Below, piece after piece: positions 31,359 through 40,793 of a stretch of DNA of 64,000 nt. The position numbers were made by a program, and so were the translations under genes. Origin of the DNA: CAZLNO01 sp964561005 (lineage in GTDB: Bacteria > Pseudomonadota > Alphaproteobacteria > Kiloniellales > Rhodovibrionaceae); contig CAZLNO010000003.1 of NCBI GenBank assembly GCA_964561005.1, positions 1 through 64,000 on the forward strand. The letters are read 5' to 3'. Within the stretch, counting starts at the first letter, position 1, and each line of letters starts with the position of its first letter. Under the pieces are notes generated by a model. The model was given only the letters and a program-made list of their open reading frames with translations. It had not been told where the DNA came from and did not search any database.

Positions 31359-31425
31359 GTAGGGCAGGCTTCAGCCTGCCGTCTTGGGCCAGGGCCCGGA
31401 TGGGAGGCACGCTGAAGCGTGCCCT
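31359..31425. repeat. Palindromic repeat doublet, copy 2
   Basis: GGCAGGCTTCAGCCTGCC (within 31359-31382) and GGCACGCTGAAGCGTGCC (within 31406-31425) are the same hairpin units as in copy 1 at 18734-18795, in the opposite order relative to the plus strand. The doublet lies just downstream of the binding-protein stop, so it may stabilise or attenuate the transcript ahead of OppB. Confidence 0.75.
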
Positions 31426-31457
31426 GCGGGTCTCGATCCAGGACCGACCGTCGGGCC

Positions 31458-33155
31458 TCACGCCTCCGTCCAGTACCAGTCCTTGATGTTCCAGGCGTTG
31501 GAGGCGGCGTTGACGTTGGCCTGATAGCCCTCCAGCCCGGCCAGGGTGCCCTCGACCTGGGTGTACTGGAAGATGTACAGCATCGGCAGGTCGTGGCGCA
31601 TGATCTCCTGGACCTTGTGGTAGATGCGGATGCGCTCGTCCCGGTCGGTGGTGGTGGCGCCCTCTTCCAGCAGGCGGTCCACCTCCGGGTTGCTGTACTG
31701 CGTGGTGTTCTGCCCGGCGCCGCCCTGCGCGGCGATGGAGTCCGAGTGCAGGTAGTTGGTCGCGTCCGGGTCGGGACCGATCATGTAGTTCAGACCGACC
31801 ATCGTGGTCTCGTACTGCGAGAGCATCCACTTGTCGCCCCACATCACGGCCGGCGGGTGGTTGCGGATGGTCATTTCCACGCCGATCTGCCGCCAGTTCT
31901 GCTGCAGCACCTGCTGCGCCTGCTCGCGCACCTGGTTGCCGGCAGTGGTGGAGTTCTCGAAGGCGAGGCGCACGCCGTTCTTCTGGCGGATGCCGTCGCC
32001 GCCGGGCAGCCAGCCGGCCTCGTCCAGGATCTTCCGGGAGCGCGCCGGGTCGTACTCCTGCTGCGGCAGGTTCGGGTTGTAGGCCCAGGACTCGCGCGGC
32101 AGATAGCTCTCCGAGGGGCGCGGCAGACCGTAGTAGACGGCGTCGATGATGGCCTCGCGGTCCATCGCGAAGTACAGCGCCTCGCGCACCGCCCGCTCCT
32201 GGAACTGCGGCAGGCCGAGGTTAAGGGCGATCTGCTCGATGAAGGGCGCGGGCACGGCATAAACCTGGCGGCCCGGCAGGTCCTTGGCCTCGTTGTAGTG
32301 GTTCGCGGTGATGCCCTGCAGGCCGATGTAGTCGATGTCCCCGGCCTTGAACTGGGTGTAGAGCACCGTCAGGTCCGGCACGTACTTGAACACCAGGCGC
32401 TCGGTGTAGGGTCCGTCGCCGAAATAGTCCGGATTGGCGGCCAGGGTGATGTGGTCGCCGGAGACGCGCTCCACCCAGGTGTAGGGGCCGGTGCCGATGG
32501 GGTTCCGGGTGAAAGCCTGCGCGTTCAGGTCCATCTCCGCCAGGACGTGCCTGGGCACGATGAAGGTCCAGGACAGGATGGAGAGATAGGGCGCGTACGG
32601 CGTTTCCAGCCGCCAGGTCAGCTCGGTCGGGCTGACCACCTCGATGTCGCGCACCAGCTCGTGCCCGGCCCGGCGGCCGGCGCGGAAGTCGGGGTTCTGG
32701 ATCAGCTCGATGGTGAACTTCACGTCCTCGGCGGTGAAGGGCTCGCCGTCGTGCCAGGTGACGTCGTCGCGCAGCCGGATGCGCCAGCGCGTGCCGTCCT
32801 CGGACAGGCCGCCGTTCTCGACCGAGGGCACCTCGCGCGCCAGGCGGGGCACGAAGTTGCCCGCCGGATCGACGGCCCAGAGCGGATCGTAGATATTCCA
32901 GTGGACGCCCTGGTCGACCTCGATGTGCGGCATCAGCGGGTGGAAGTTGGTCGGCTCCTGCGACAGCCCGGCGACGATCTGCCCCTTGGGCTGGTCCGGC
33001 GGAGTTCCCTCGGCGGCGTGGGCAAGACGGGGGCTGGCCAGGAAGAGGGTCCCGGCGGCCGCGCCCAGGGCCAGGAAGTCGCGCCGCGAGAGGTCGAAGG
33101 GCGCCGACCCGGACGCGCCGCCGTGGTTGTCAGGCTTCGAGGTTTTGTCGGACAT
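31458..33155 (-). CDS. Peptide-type ABC importer, Tat-exported binding protein
   Basis: A 565-residue family 5 solute-binding protein. The N-terminus has the twin-arginine motif LSRRDFLALGAAAG and a cleavage-like site after RLAHA. NPIGTGPYTWVERVSGD and YHKVQEIMRHDLPM are standard family landmarks. It lies ahead of OppB, OppC, OppD and OppF in the same direction, so it is the first transport gene of this importer. The oxidases upstream on the same strand suggest that an amine, amino-acid or opine ligand is taken up and oxidised; this is inference. Confidence 0.88.
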   Translation of the reverse strand: MSDKTSKPDNHGGASGSAPFDLSRRDFLALGAAAGTLFLASPRLAHAAEGTPPDQPKGQIVAGLSQEPTNFHPLMPHIEVDQGVHWNIYDPLWAVDPAGNFVPRLAREVPSVENGGLSEDGTRWRIRLRDDVTWHDGEPFTAEDVKFTIELIQNPDFRAGRRAGHELVRDIEVVSPTELTWRLETPYAPYLSILSWTFIVPRHVLAEMDLNAQAFTRNPIGTGPYTWVERVSGDHITLAANPDYFGDGPYTERLVFKYVPDLTVLYTQFKAGDIDYIGLQGITANHYNEAKDLPGRQVYAVPAPFIEQIALNLGLPQFQERAVREALYFAMDREAIIDAVYYGLPRPSESYLPRESWAYNPNLPQQEYDPARSRKILDEAGWLPGGDGIRQKNGVRLAFENSTTAGNQVREQAQQVLQQNWRQIGVEMTIRNHPPAVMWGDKWMLSQYETTMVGLNYMIGPDPDATNYLHSDSIAAQGGAGQNTTQYSNPEVDRLLEEGATTTDRDERIRIYHKVQEIMRHDLPMLYIFQYTQVEGTLAGLEGYQANVNAASNAWNIKDWYWTEA

Positions 33156-33247
33156 GGCTCAGCCTCCCTTGCTGCATGTCGTGGCGGCGCGGACGGCTTG
33201 CTGTCGGCAAGCTTCTTGCCGCCGGAAACGGCATGGGCCGACGCGCT

Positions 33248-34576
33248 TCACAACCAGGCTTCCAGCCGCACGGGCGTGCCGTCGGCAAAGCGCGAGAAGC
33301 GAAACGGCTCGGGGTCCACGATCGGGGCGTCGCCGGCGGCCAGATCGGCGGCCAGGCGCCCCGCCCCCGGCCCGATGCCGAAGCCGTGGCCGGAAAAGCC
33401 GGTGGCGACGACCAGCCCCGGCACCGCCTCCACGGGCGAGATCACCGGCAGGGCGTCCGGCGTCACGTCGATCATGCCGGCCCAGCTCTCCGCGATGCCC
33501 ACGGACTGAAAGGCGGGAAAGGTCGCGTCCAGCGCCGCCTTGGTCTTGCGGGCGATGGCCGGCACGGGCGCGGGGTCCAGGACCCGCTCGGCCTCGTAGG
33601 GCGAAGGGCTGTCCAGGTCCCCATAGCGCGCCATGCGCCATTCCCTGAGAAAGCGCGAATTGAGGCGCAGGCGCAGCCCTTTGGCCTCCATGCGCAGCGC
33701 CTGCCAGAACAGCCGGGCGAAGCGGAAGCTGTCGGGCACCAGGTCCACCACGTTCTCGCCGCTGGTGGCCACGGTGTAGCCGCCGTCCGCGCGCTTGCGG
33801 AGCGCGAAGGCGGGCGTCCAGAGGCTGTGCTCCAGGCCGTTCTCCACCGCCTCGGTCCGCTGCACCGTCGCGCGCACCTTGAGCTGCGGCAGCTTCACGC
33901 CGAGCTGGCGGCAGAACTGCCGCGACCAGGCCCCGCCGGCGAGCAGCACGGTGTCGCACGCGACGCGCCCGCGCTCGGTCACCACGCCGCTGACCCGACC
34001 GCCGTGGGTCTCCACGCCGCGCACGGCGCAGCCGGTCAGGATCGTCGCCCCGCGCCGCCGCGCGGCCCGCGCGATGGCGGGCGCCGCCTTGGCCGGCTCG
34101 GCGCGGCCGTCGCTGGGCGTGAACAGCCCCGCCTTGAAGCGCTTCGCCGCGCCGGGCAGCAGGTCCGCCAGCTCGTCGCCGGTGACGACGCGGCTGTCGA
34201 ACTGATGGCGCCGGGCGTGCTCCAGCCAGCCCTCGAAGCGCGCGATGCGGGCTTCGTCGTCGGTGGCGAAGAGGACGCCGCATTGGCGGAAGCCGGTGTC
34301 CCCTTCCACGGTGGCGTCCATCGACTCCCACAGGCGCATGCTCTCCTTGATCAGCGCCAGCTCGCGGGTGTCGCGGCCGGTCTTGCGGCACCAGCCCCAG
34401 TTGCGGCTGGACTGCTCGCCGGCGATTTCGCCCTTCTCGCAGAGGACCACCGGCACCTCCTTCCGGGCCAGCGCCAGGGCGGCGGAGACGCCGACGATGC
34501 CGCCGCCGACCACCACCACGCCGGTGCGGGCGGGAAGCTCCGTATCGCTCTCGACAGGCTCGACGCTGGGGGCCAT
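33248..34576 (-). CDS. DAO-family FAD-dependent oxidoreductase
   Basis: A 442-residue flavoprotein with the N-terminal Rossmann motif VVVGGGIVGVSAALALA and ending ATGFSGHGFGIGPGAGRLAADL, the FAD-binding tail of D-amino-acid oxidase-like enzymes. The segment SRNWGWCRKTGRDTREL is the equivalent of the flavin-contacting region near residue 60. The likely substrate is an amino acid or amine. It lies 17 bases after an SDR gene and 92 before the binding protein, so it is probably part of one catabolic unit. Confidence 0.85.
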   Translation of the reverse strand: MAPSVEPVESDTELPARTGVVVVGGGIVGVSAALALARKEVPVVLCEKGEIAGEQSSRNWGWCRKTGRDTRELALIKESMRLWESMDATVEGDTGFRQCGVLFATDDEARIARFEGWLEHARRHQFDSRVVTGDELADLLPGAAKRFKAGLFTPSDGRAEPAKAAPAIARAARRRGATILTGCAVRGVETHGGRVSGVVTERGRVACDTVLLAGGAWSRQFCRQLGVKLPQLKVRATVQRTEAVENGLEHSLWTPAFALRKRADGGYTVATSGENVVDLVPDSFRFARLFWQALRMEAKGLRLRLNSRFLREWRMARYGDLDSPSPYEAERVLDPAPVPAIARKTKAALDATFPAFQSVGIAESWAGMIDVTPDALPVISPVEAVPGLVVATGFSGHGFGIGPGAGRLAADLAAGDAPIVDPEPFRFSRFADGTPVRLEAWL

Positions 34577-34593
34577 GGGAAACCTTTTCGCTG

Positions 34594-35301
34594 CTAGAAG
34601 GAGTCCTCCAGCCGGCAGTTGACCGGCAGTTCCGCGACGCTGGCCGTGTTGGGCAGCTCGATCACCGTGCGCACGAGGCGCGCCAGGTCCGAAGGTTGCG
34701 TCATCTCGGCCGGGTCCATGCTCACCAGGGCCTGCGCCATGTCGGTGGCGACGAAGCCGGGACAGATCGCGGTCGAGCGCACGCCCTGGTCGTAGCCGGC
34801 CAGGCGGAAGGCGTGCGCCAGAGCCACGGCAGCAAACTTGCTGACCGCGTAGCTGCCCGTGGCCGCCGTCTTGATGCGCTTTCCCGACAGCGAGGCCAGC
34901 GTCACGATCCGGCCCTGCCCGCTCGCGCAGAGGTGCGGCCAGGCCGCGCGGCCGAGACGCAGCGGCCCCTTCACGTTGACGCCGAGCAGGGTGTCGATCT
35001 CCGTGTCGGAAATCTCGACCACGCTCTTGGGGATCATCACGCCGGCATTGTTGACCACGGCGTCGATCCGGCCGAGCCGCGCCGCCGTGGCGTCGACCCA
35101 GGCCTCGGCCGCTTCGGGCGCAAGGGCGTCGTAGGCGTGGACGGCCGCCGCGTTCGCCTGTAGCGCTTCCGGAAGGGAGTCGGGCCGGCGCACGCCCAGG
35201 CTGACCCGCCAGCCGTTCGCCGCCAGCTCCTGGGCGACGGCGGCGCCGATGCCGCGGTTCGCGCCCGAGATCATGGCCACGCGGCCCGCCTCTTCCGCCA
35301 T
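34594..35301 (-). CDS. SDR family NAD(P)-dependent oxidoreductase
   Basis: A 235-residue classical short-chain dehydrogenase with the cofactor motif SGANRGIG, NNAG near residue 85, catalytic Ser in TLASLSG and the SYAVSK active site. ATG 35301 gives a standard N-terminus. It lies between two flavin oxidoreductase genes on the same strand. It may reduce a carbonyl made by oxidative deamination; the substrate is unknown. Confidence 0.85.
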   Translation of the reverse strand: MAEEAGRVAMISGANRGIGAAVAQELAANGWRVSLGVRRPDSLPEALQANAAAVHAYDALAPEAAEAWVDATAARLGRIDAVVNNAGVMIPKSVVEISDTEIDTLLGVNVKGPLRLGRAAWPHLCASGQGRIVTLASLSGKRIKTAATGSYAVSKFAAVALAHAFRLAGYDQGVRSTAICPGFVATDMAQALVSMDPAEMTQPSDLARLVRTVIELPNTASVAELPVNCRLEDSF

Positions 35302-35338
35302 CACAAAGCTCCCCTGCCGTTCGTTGACCGCCGTTGCG

Positions 35339-36052
35339 TCATTGCGCCGTCCCCGCCGCGCCGACCGTACCCTCGCGGCGCACCGTCCACCAGTCGCGCA
35401 GCCGCGCATAGGCCAGATAGGCGCGCGGCGCGACGGTCATGTAAAGGGGCGCGCGGCGCAGCGGCTCGACCGGAAGCGGCAGCTCTTCGCCGGCCACCTC
35501 GCCCGCCCAGTCGGCCAGCACGGTCCCCAGCATCGTCCCCGTGGGCACGCCCCGGCCGGACAGGCCGATCCCGGCGCGGATGCCCGGCGCCAGCTCGAAC
35601 AGGCGCGGGATCGTGCGCGGCTGCATGTCCAGGTCGCCGAACCAGTGGTAGTCCCAGCGCAGGCCGTCGATCTGCGGCCAGATCCACTGGAGGCGCGACG
35701 CCCGCAGCGCGGTCGTCGGCTCGGGGTCGCGGCCGCGCCGTCCCTCCACGAAGATCGAGGTGACGAGCCGGCCGTTGCCGTCGAACTTGACCACGGAGGG
35801 ATCGCCCTGGGTGTCCACCAGCGTGGTGTTCGCCGGCAGGATGGACCCGCGCAGGTTGGCGGACAGCGGCTGCGTCGCCAGCACCGCGACGCGCAGCTTC
35901 GTGAAGCTCCGGCGCAGGCCCGGCCAGACGCCATCCGTGTAGGCGCCGGTGCCGCAGACCTCCGCGTCGACGGTGTCGTTCAGGACGGATGTCGCGGGCG
36001 CGGCGCGCGCCGTGGCGTACCACAAGGAGGTGTCGAACGGCGCACTGTGCAT
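35339..36052 (-). pseudogene. FAD-dependent oxidoreductase with large internal deletion
   Basis: The open frame of 237 residues has the ends of a DAO-family oxidase (PuuB-like) but not its middle. Residues 1-40 (SLWYATARAAP to DAEVCGTGAYTDG) correspond to the N-terminus just as the Rossmann fold begins. From about residue 41 it jumps to LRRSFTKLRVAVLATQPLS, which normally lies some 200 residues later. The GxGxxG motif is absent, so FAD cannot be bound normally. The C-terminal GLSGRGVPTGTMLG is kept. The frame remains open, which suggests a recent or selected deletion near 35930. Confidence 0.72.
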
Positions 36053-36282
36053 GACGCGGCCCCTGCCTGCCCCTCGATCCGTGCCGCCCACGCGCCGGTC
36101 AGGCCGTCGTGTACGGGCTTTCGCGGCCAGGCGCGCACCGCCCGGCGGGTCGGGCCGTCGGCGCGATACGCAGCATGTCGAAGGATGTCCCGGCCGCCGC
36201 GGACGAAAGTCTCCGCTGTTAAGGTAAATGTTGTCAACGCCGCCGGCGGCCGCCCGCCCCGCCCGGACGCGCCTCGCCCGGC

Positions 36283-37410
36283 TCAGTCCTCGCCGAACTC
36301 CGCGCGCACCGTGGCGTCGTGGGCGCCCAGTTCGGGGATGTCGCCGTAGGACTCCGTGACGCCCGGCACGATCGGCGGCGGCGCCAGCATCTCCACCGGC
36401 CCCGCCGGGCTGCCGACGGTGATGGTGCGGTTTTGCGGATGGCTCTCGACGTCGGCCATGGTGGACAGCCGGCCATAGGCGATGCGCGCGGCCTCCAGGC
36501 GCCGCATCACGGTCTCGCGGTCCAGCGCCCCGAACGCCCCGGCGATGATGTCGTCCAGCGCGGCGCGGTTCTCCACGCGCCGGGTGTTGGTGGCGAAGCG
36601 CGGATCGTCGGCGATCTCCGGCCGGCCCAGCACGTCGCGGCAGAGGCCGTGCCACTCCCGCTCGTTCTGGATCGAGAACAGCACGCCCAGGCCGTCGCCG
36701 CAGGGATAGTGGCCGTAGGGCGCGATGGTCGGATGGTGCAGCCCCGGACGCGGCGGCGTGCGCCCGCCGTAATGGTATTGCAGATAGGGCACGTTCATCC
36801 AGTCGGCCATCGCGTGATACAGCGAAACCTGGATCCCGCGCCCCGCGCCGCTGCGCTCGCGCGCGTACAGCGCCTGCAGGATGGCCTGGTACGCGTACAT
36901 GCCGCAGGCGATGTCGCAGACCGACACGCCCACCCGCCCCGGCTCCGCCGGCGTGCCGGTGACGTTGGCCAGACCCGACTCCGCCTGGACCAGCAGGTCG
37001 TAGGCCTTCATGTCGCGATAGGGGCCGTCCTGGCCGTAGCCGCTGATGTCGCAGGCGACCAGGCGCGGGTTGGCCGCCCGCATGGCGTCGCTGCCCACGC
37101 CCGCCCGCGCGGCCGCGCCGGGGGCGAGGTTCTGGATGTAGACGTCGGCGCGGGCCAGCATGCGCTTCAGCAGCGCGACGTCATTCGGGTCCTTGAGGTC
37201 GAAGCGCACCGACTCCTTGCCGCGGTTCAGCCAGGCGAAATAGGCGCTGAGCCCCTTCACGTCGGCATCGTAGCGCCGCGCGAAGTCGCCCTCGGCGCGC
37301 TCCAGCTTGATGACGCGCGCCCCGGCGTCGGCCAGACGCGAGGAGCAGTAGGGCGCGGCCACCGCCTGTTCCAGCGTGACCACCAGCAGACCTTGCAGAT
37401 CGCGCGGCAT
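36283..37410 (-). CDS. CaiB/BaiF family CoA-transferase (class III)
   Basis: A 375-residue family III CoA-transferase that would move CoA between acyl groups. The nucleophilic Asp is D138 in MKAYDLLVQAESG; the N-terminal YCSSRLADAGARVIKLE and LNRGKESVRFDLKD are family landmarks. The donor and acceptor are not readable; enzymes of this branch include those acting on mesaconate, itaconate and other dicarboxylates. It is divergent from the LivKHMGF-type importer, 200 bases away. Confidence 0.88.
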   Translation of the reverse strand: MPRDLQGLLVVTLEQAVAAPYCSSRLADAGARVIKLERAEGDFARRYDADVKGLSAYFAWLNRGKESVRFDLKDPNDVALLKRMLARADVYIQNLAPGAAARAGVGSDAMRAANPRLVACDISGYGQDGPYRDMKAYDLLVQAESGLANVTGTPAEPGRVGVSVCDIACGMYAYQAILQALYARERSGAGRGIQVSLYHAMADWMNVPYLQYHYGGRTPPRPGLHHPTIAPYGHYPCGDGLGVLFSIQNEREWHGLCRDVLGRPEIADDPRFATNTRRVENRAALDDIIAGAFGALDRETVMRRLEAARIAYGRLSTMADVESHPQNRTITVGSPAGPVEMLAPPPIVPGVTESYGDIPELGAHDATVRAEFGED

Positions 37411-37504
37411 GGCGGGCGCATCGACCTCCGTGAAACGATCCCGACTCCTCGCAGCCTCGGCGATCCGGCGTGGCGACGCAAGCCGGGCCGGTCTAGCCGC
37501 GGCG

Positions 37505-37515
37505 GTTTAGTAAAC
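37505..37515. promoter_or_regulatory. GTTTA-G-TAAAC palindrome in the divergent promoter region
   Basis: A perfect 11-bp palindrome is followed 13-14 bases later by a second GTAAACA (37523-37529). It lies between the divergent CoA-transferase and the importer binding protein and could be an operator for a local regulator, though none is encoded nearby. A related GTAAATGTTGTCAAC occurs near 36222. Confidence 0.4.
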
Positions 37516-37610
37516 AGGCATGGTAAACAACTTCCTGCCCGGATACGGTAGGGCCATGCGGCGGCGGCTACGCCCCGCCGCCGCGCCAACAAATGGGGAG
37601 GCAAGAAATC

Positions 37611-38909
37611 ATGAAATCCTGGTTCGGAATGGCCGCGGCCGCGGCCGTATTCCTCGCCGGCACGGCGCAGGCGGCGGAGAAGCCGGAGACGCTTGAGGTG
37701 GGCATCACCGCCTTCCTGTCGGGGCCGGCCTCGGTGTTCGGCGTGCCCGGCAAGAACGCGGCGGAGATGATCATCGAGGACATGAACGCGAACGACGGCA
37801 TCGGCGGCGTGCCGATCGAGCCCGCCTTCATCGACGAGGGCGCGGGCGGCGAGGCGCTGGTCTCGGAGTACCGACGCCTGGTGCAGAACCAGGGATACAA
37901 GGTCATGCTCGCCTCGATCTCCAGCGGCAACTGCAAGAAGGTCGCCCCGCTGGCCGAGGACCTGCAGGTCCTGAACATCATGTGGGACTGCGGCACCCAG
38001 ACCATCTTCGAGGAGAACGACTACGACTACGTCTTCCGCACCCAGGCCCACGCGGCGGCGGAGATGGTCTCGACGGTGCTCTATCTGCTGAAGACCCAGC
38101 CGGACTTCCAGACCGTCGCGGTGGTCAACCAGGATTATGCCTGGGGCCGCGATTCCTGGAATATCTTCCGGCGCACGCTGAAGGCGCTGAAGCCCGAGGT
38201 CGAGGTCGTGGCCGAGCTGTTTCCGAAGTTCGGCGCGCCCGACTATTCCACCGAGATCACGCGGCTGTCGGCCATGCGCCCGGACGTGGTGCTGTCGACC
38301 TCCTGGGGCGGCGATCTGGACACCTTCGTCCGCCAGGCGGCCTCGCGCGGGCTGATGCAACAGAGCACCTTCGTCCTGCCGCTGGCCGAAAGCTCGCTGC
38401 AGCGCCTGGGCGACACCCTGCCCGAGGGCGTCATCGTCGGCGGGCGCGGCGATCACTACTTCCTGCATCCGAAGCACAAGGACGACGTGGGCTTCCAGGC
38501 GTTCATGCAGGCCTACAAGGAGCGCAACGGCGACTGGCCGATCTATCCGGTGTTCCACATGCACCAGGCGCTCTCGGCGCTGAAGAAGGCCTATGAGACC
38601 GCGATCGAGGCGAACGGCGGCGACTGGCCCAGCATCGAGCAGGTCGCCCAGGCGATGGAGGGCATGACCTTCCGCGGCCTGACCTCGGAGGTGACGATCC
38701 GCGAGGACCACCAGGGCCTGGAGGACCAGCTCCTCGGCACCACGGTGAAGTCGGAGGAATACGACTTCGCGGTGCTGGACGACATGATGATCTTCCCCGG
38801 CGAGCTGGTGACCACGCCGGTCGGCGAGATCTCCGAGGACTGGGTGCAGACGCTCGACGCCTCGATCCTGGAGGACGAGGGCATCGAGACCTACGGCCAC
38901 GACGAGTAG
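37611..38909 (+). CDS. Branched-chain amino-acid-type ABC importer, binding protein (LivK-like)
   Basis: A 432-residue periplasmic binding protein. The signal peptide MKSWFGMAAAAAVFLAGTAQ is followed by the type 1 fold opening LEVGITAFLSGPASVFGVPGK and SISSGNCKKVAPLAED. ATG 37611 follows GGGGAGG by nine bases, so the ATG at 37593 is rejected. HAAT-family receptors of this type bind amino acids, amides or aromatic acids. It begins a compact operon of five transport genes plus an SDR. Confidence 0.9.
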   Translation: MKSWFGMAAAAAVFLAGTAQAAEKPETLEVGITAFLSGPASVFGVPGKNAAEMIIEDMNANDGIGGVPIEPAFIDEGAGGEALVSEYRRLVQNQGYKVMLASISSGNCKKVAPLAEDLQVLNIMWDCGTQTIFEENDYDYVFRTQAHAAAEMVSTVLYLLKTQPDFQTVAVVNQDYAWGRDSWNIFRRTLKALKPEVEVVAELFPKFGAPDYSTEITRLSAMRPDVVLSTSWGGDLDTFVRQAASRGLMQQSTFVLPLAESSLQRLGDTLPEGVIVGGRGDHYFLHPKHKDDVGFQAFMQAYKERNGDWPIYPVFHMHQALSALKKAYETAIEANGGDWPSIEQVAQAMEGMTFRGLTSEVTIREDHQGLEDQLLGTTVKSEEYDFAVLDDMMIFPGELVTTPVGEISEDWVQTLDASILEDEGIETYGHDE

Positions 38910-38921
38910 TCCCGGCGCCCC

Positions 38922-39824
38922 ATGTCGACGCTGCTCCTGCTGGCCGTGCTCGACGGCCTGGCCTACGCCGCGCTGGTGTTCATGGTGGCCGTCGGGCTGA
39001 CCATGATCTTCGGCGTGCTGCAGATCCTGAACGTCGCGCACGGCAGCTTCTACGCCCTGGGGGCCTATCTGGCGGCCAGCCTGGGGATCGGGATCCTGGG
39101 GGCGGGACTCAGCCCCGTCCTCGTCTATCCCGCCCTGGTGCTGAGCGCGGTCCTGGTGGGCGGCGTGCTGGGCCTGATCATCGAGCCGTTGATCCTGCGC
39201 CGCATCTACGGGCGGGAGCAGGTGCTGCAGCTCCTGGTCACCTTCGCGATCTTCATGATCCTGGAGGACGTGCAGCGCGTGGTCTGGGGCGCGCAGCCCT
39301 ATTACGTCGACGCCGCGCTCGCCCAGCTCGGCAATGTGCAGGTGGGCGGCGTCTACTACACCGCCTACCAGCTCCTGCTGTTGCCGGGCCTGGCGATCGC
39401 GACGCTGATCGGCCTGCGCTTCTTCCTGCGGCGCACCCTGCAGGGCAAGCGCATCCTGGCGGTCACCCAGGACCGCGAGGCCGCCGAGGCCTGCGGCATC
39501 AACGCCAAGCGGGTCTACCTCACCACCTTCGTGATCGGGGCCAGCCTGGCCGCGCTGGGCGGCGCGCTGGCCTCGCCCACGACCTCGCTGGTGCCGGGCA
39601 TCGGCACCGAGATGATCGTGCTGTCCTTCGCCGTGGTGGCCACGGCCGGGCTGGGCCAGGTCGAGGGCGCGGCGCTGACGGCCCTGCTGATCGGGCTGGG
39701 CCGCTCCTTCGCGGTCTACCTGATGCCGGAGATGGAAGTGCTGATGCCCTACCTGATCATGGTCGTGGTGCTGCTGTTCCGACCGCAGGGCCTGTTCGGC
39801 CTGGCCGAGACGAGGAAGGTGTGA
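38922..39824 (+). CDS. Branched-chain-type ABC importer permease (LivH-like)
   Basis: A 300-residue inner-membrane permease with about eight hydrophobic segments. The N-terminus GLAYAALVFMVAVGLTMIFG and the NVAHGSFYALGAY segment are standard LivH features. It overlaps the next gene by one base (TGATG). Confidence 0.92.
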   Translation: MSTLLLLAVLDGLAYAALVFMVAVGLTMIFGVLQILNVAHGSFYALGAYLAASLGIGILGAGLSPVLVYPALVLSAVLVGGVLGLIIEPLILRRIYGREQVLQLLVTFAIFMILEDVQRVVWGAQPYYVDAALAQLGNVQVGGVYYTAYQLLLLPGLAIATLIGLRFFLRRTLQGKRILAVTQDREAAEACGINAKRVYLTTFVIGASLAALGGALASPTTSLVPGIGTEMIVLSFAVVATAGLGQVEGAALTALLIGLGRSFAVYLMPEMEVLMPYLIMVVVLLFRPQGLFGLAETRKV

Positions 39825-40792
39825 TGGCCGCGCTCCGCCGCTACGCCGTGCCGGCCGTCCTGCTCCTCCTGGCGGCCCTGGCGCCCTGGGTCTATCCCTG
39901 GTCCAAGGTGCTGCTGCTGCTGGCGATGGCGCAGGGCCTGGCGGTGCTGGGCATCGTCGTGCTGCTGCGCGCCGGGCAGGTGTCCTTCGGCCACGGGCTG
40001 TACTACGCCGTGGCGGCCTACACCGTGGCCTATGTCGCGCGCACCGAGGGCTTCGCCGCCGACGTCCTGCTGGTCATCCCGCTGGGCACGGCGCTGGCGG
40101 CGGCGGTCGGCCTGGTCATCGGGCTGTTCATGGTGCGCTACCGCTACATCTTCTTCGCCATGCTGAACCTCGCCTTCTCCATGGTGCTCTATTCGATCCT
40201 GGAAAAGTTCTTTTACCTCACCGGCGGCAGCGACGGCCTGACGCTGCCGCGGCCCACCCTCGCCGGCCTGGCCCTGGAGCGCGCCCAGTTCGAGACGGCG
40301 TTGTTCTACATCGTGCTGGCGCTGGTGGTCGCGGTGACGCTGGGCGTGCACCGCTACCTCCAGGCGCCGCCGGGCCGGGCGCTGGAGGCCATCAAGAGCA
40401 ACGAGACCCGGCTGGAGTACCTCGGCGTTTCGGCGCGCGGGATGCTGCTGGTCGCCTACACGCTCTCGGCCGCGCTGGCGGGACTGGGCGGGACGGTGCT
40501 GGCGCTGGTGCAGGGCGTGGTGACGCCGGAGCTGAGCTACTGGGTGCGCTCCGGCGAGTTCGTCTTCATCGCCATCCTGGGCGGGGCGGGCAACGTGCTG
40601 GGCGCCTTCGTCGGCTCGCTGCTGTTCGAGCTGGTGCGTCTCTACGCCGCCGCCTACTTCGCCGATGTCTGGCAGGCCATCCTCGGCGCGGTGCTGCTGG
40701 TGATCATCCTCTTCGCCTCGCGCGGGCTGGTGGGCATCTACCAGGACCTGACGCGGCGCCGAACCGGCGAAGCGCCGGGCGGGGAGGGCTGA
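39824..40792 (+). CDS. Branched-chain-type ABC importer permease (LivM-like)
   Basis: A 322-residue inner-membrane protein with the LivM motifs GQVSFGHGLYYAVAAY near residue 46 and IKSNETRLEYLGVS near residue 190. ATG 39824 overlaps the LivH stop; a GTG at 39821 is an alternative. Confidence 0.92.
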   Translation: MAALRRYAVPAVLLLLAALAPWVYPWSKVLLLLAMAQGLAVLGIVVLLRAGQVSFGHGLYYAVAAYTVAYVARTEGFAADVLLVIPLGTALAAAVGLVIGLFMVRYRYIFFAMLNLAFSMVLYSILEKFFYLTGGSDGLTLPRPTLAGLALERAQFETALFYIVLALVVAVTLGVHRYLQAPPGRALEAIKSNETRLEYLGVSARGMLLVAYTLSAALAGLGGTVLALVQGVVTPELSYWVRSGEFVFIAILGGAGNVLGAFVGSLLFELVRLYAAAYFADVWQAILGAVLLVIILFASRGLVGIYQDLTRRRTGEAPGGEG

Positions 40793-40793
40793 C

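Larger units (their letters stand above)
31108..31457. other. Repeat-rich intergenic region containing the assembly gap
   Basis: The 350 bases between the importer's binding-protein and OppB genes hold several copies of the CTTCGAC element, 100 N, and a palindromic doublet. No gene was identified; hidden sequence in the gap cannot be judged. Confidence 0.7.
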
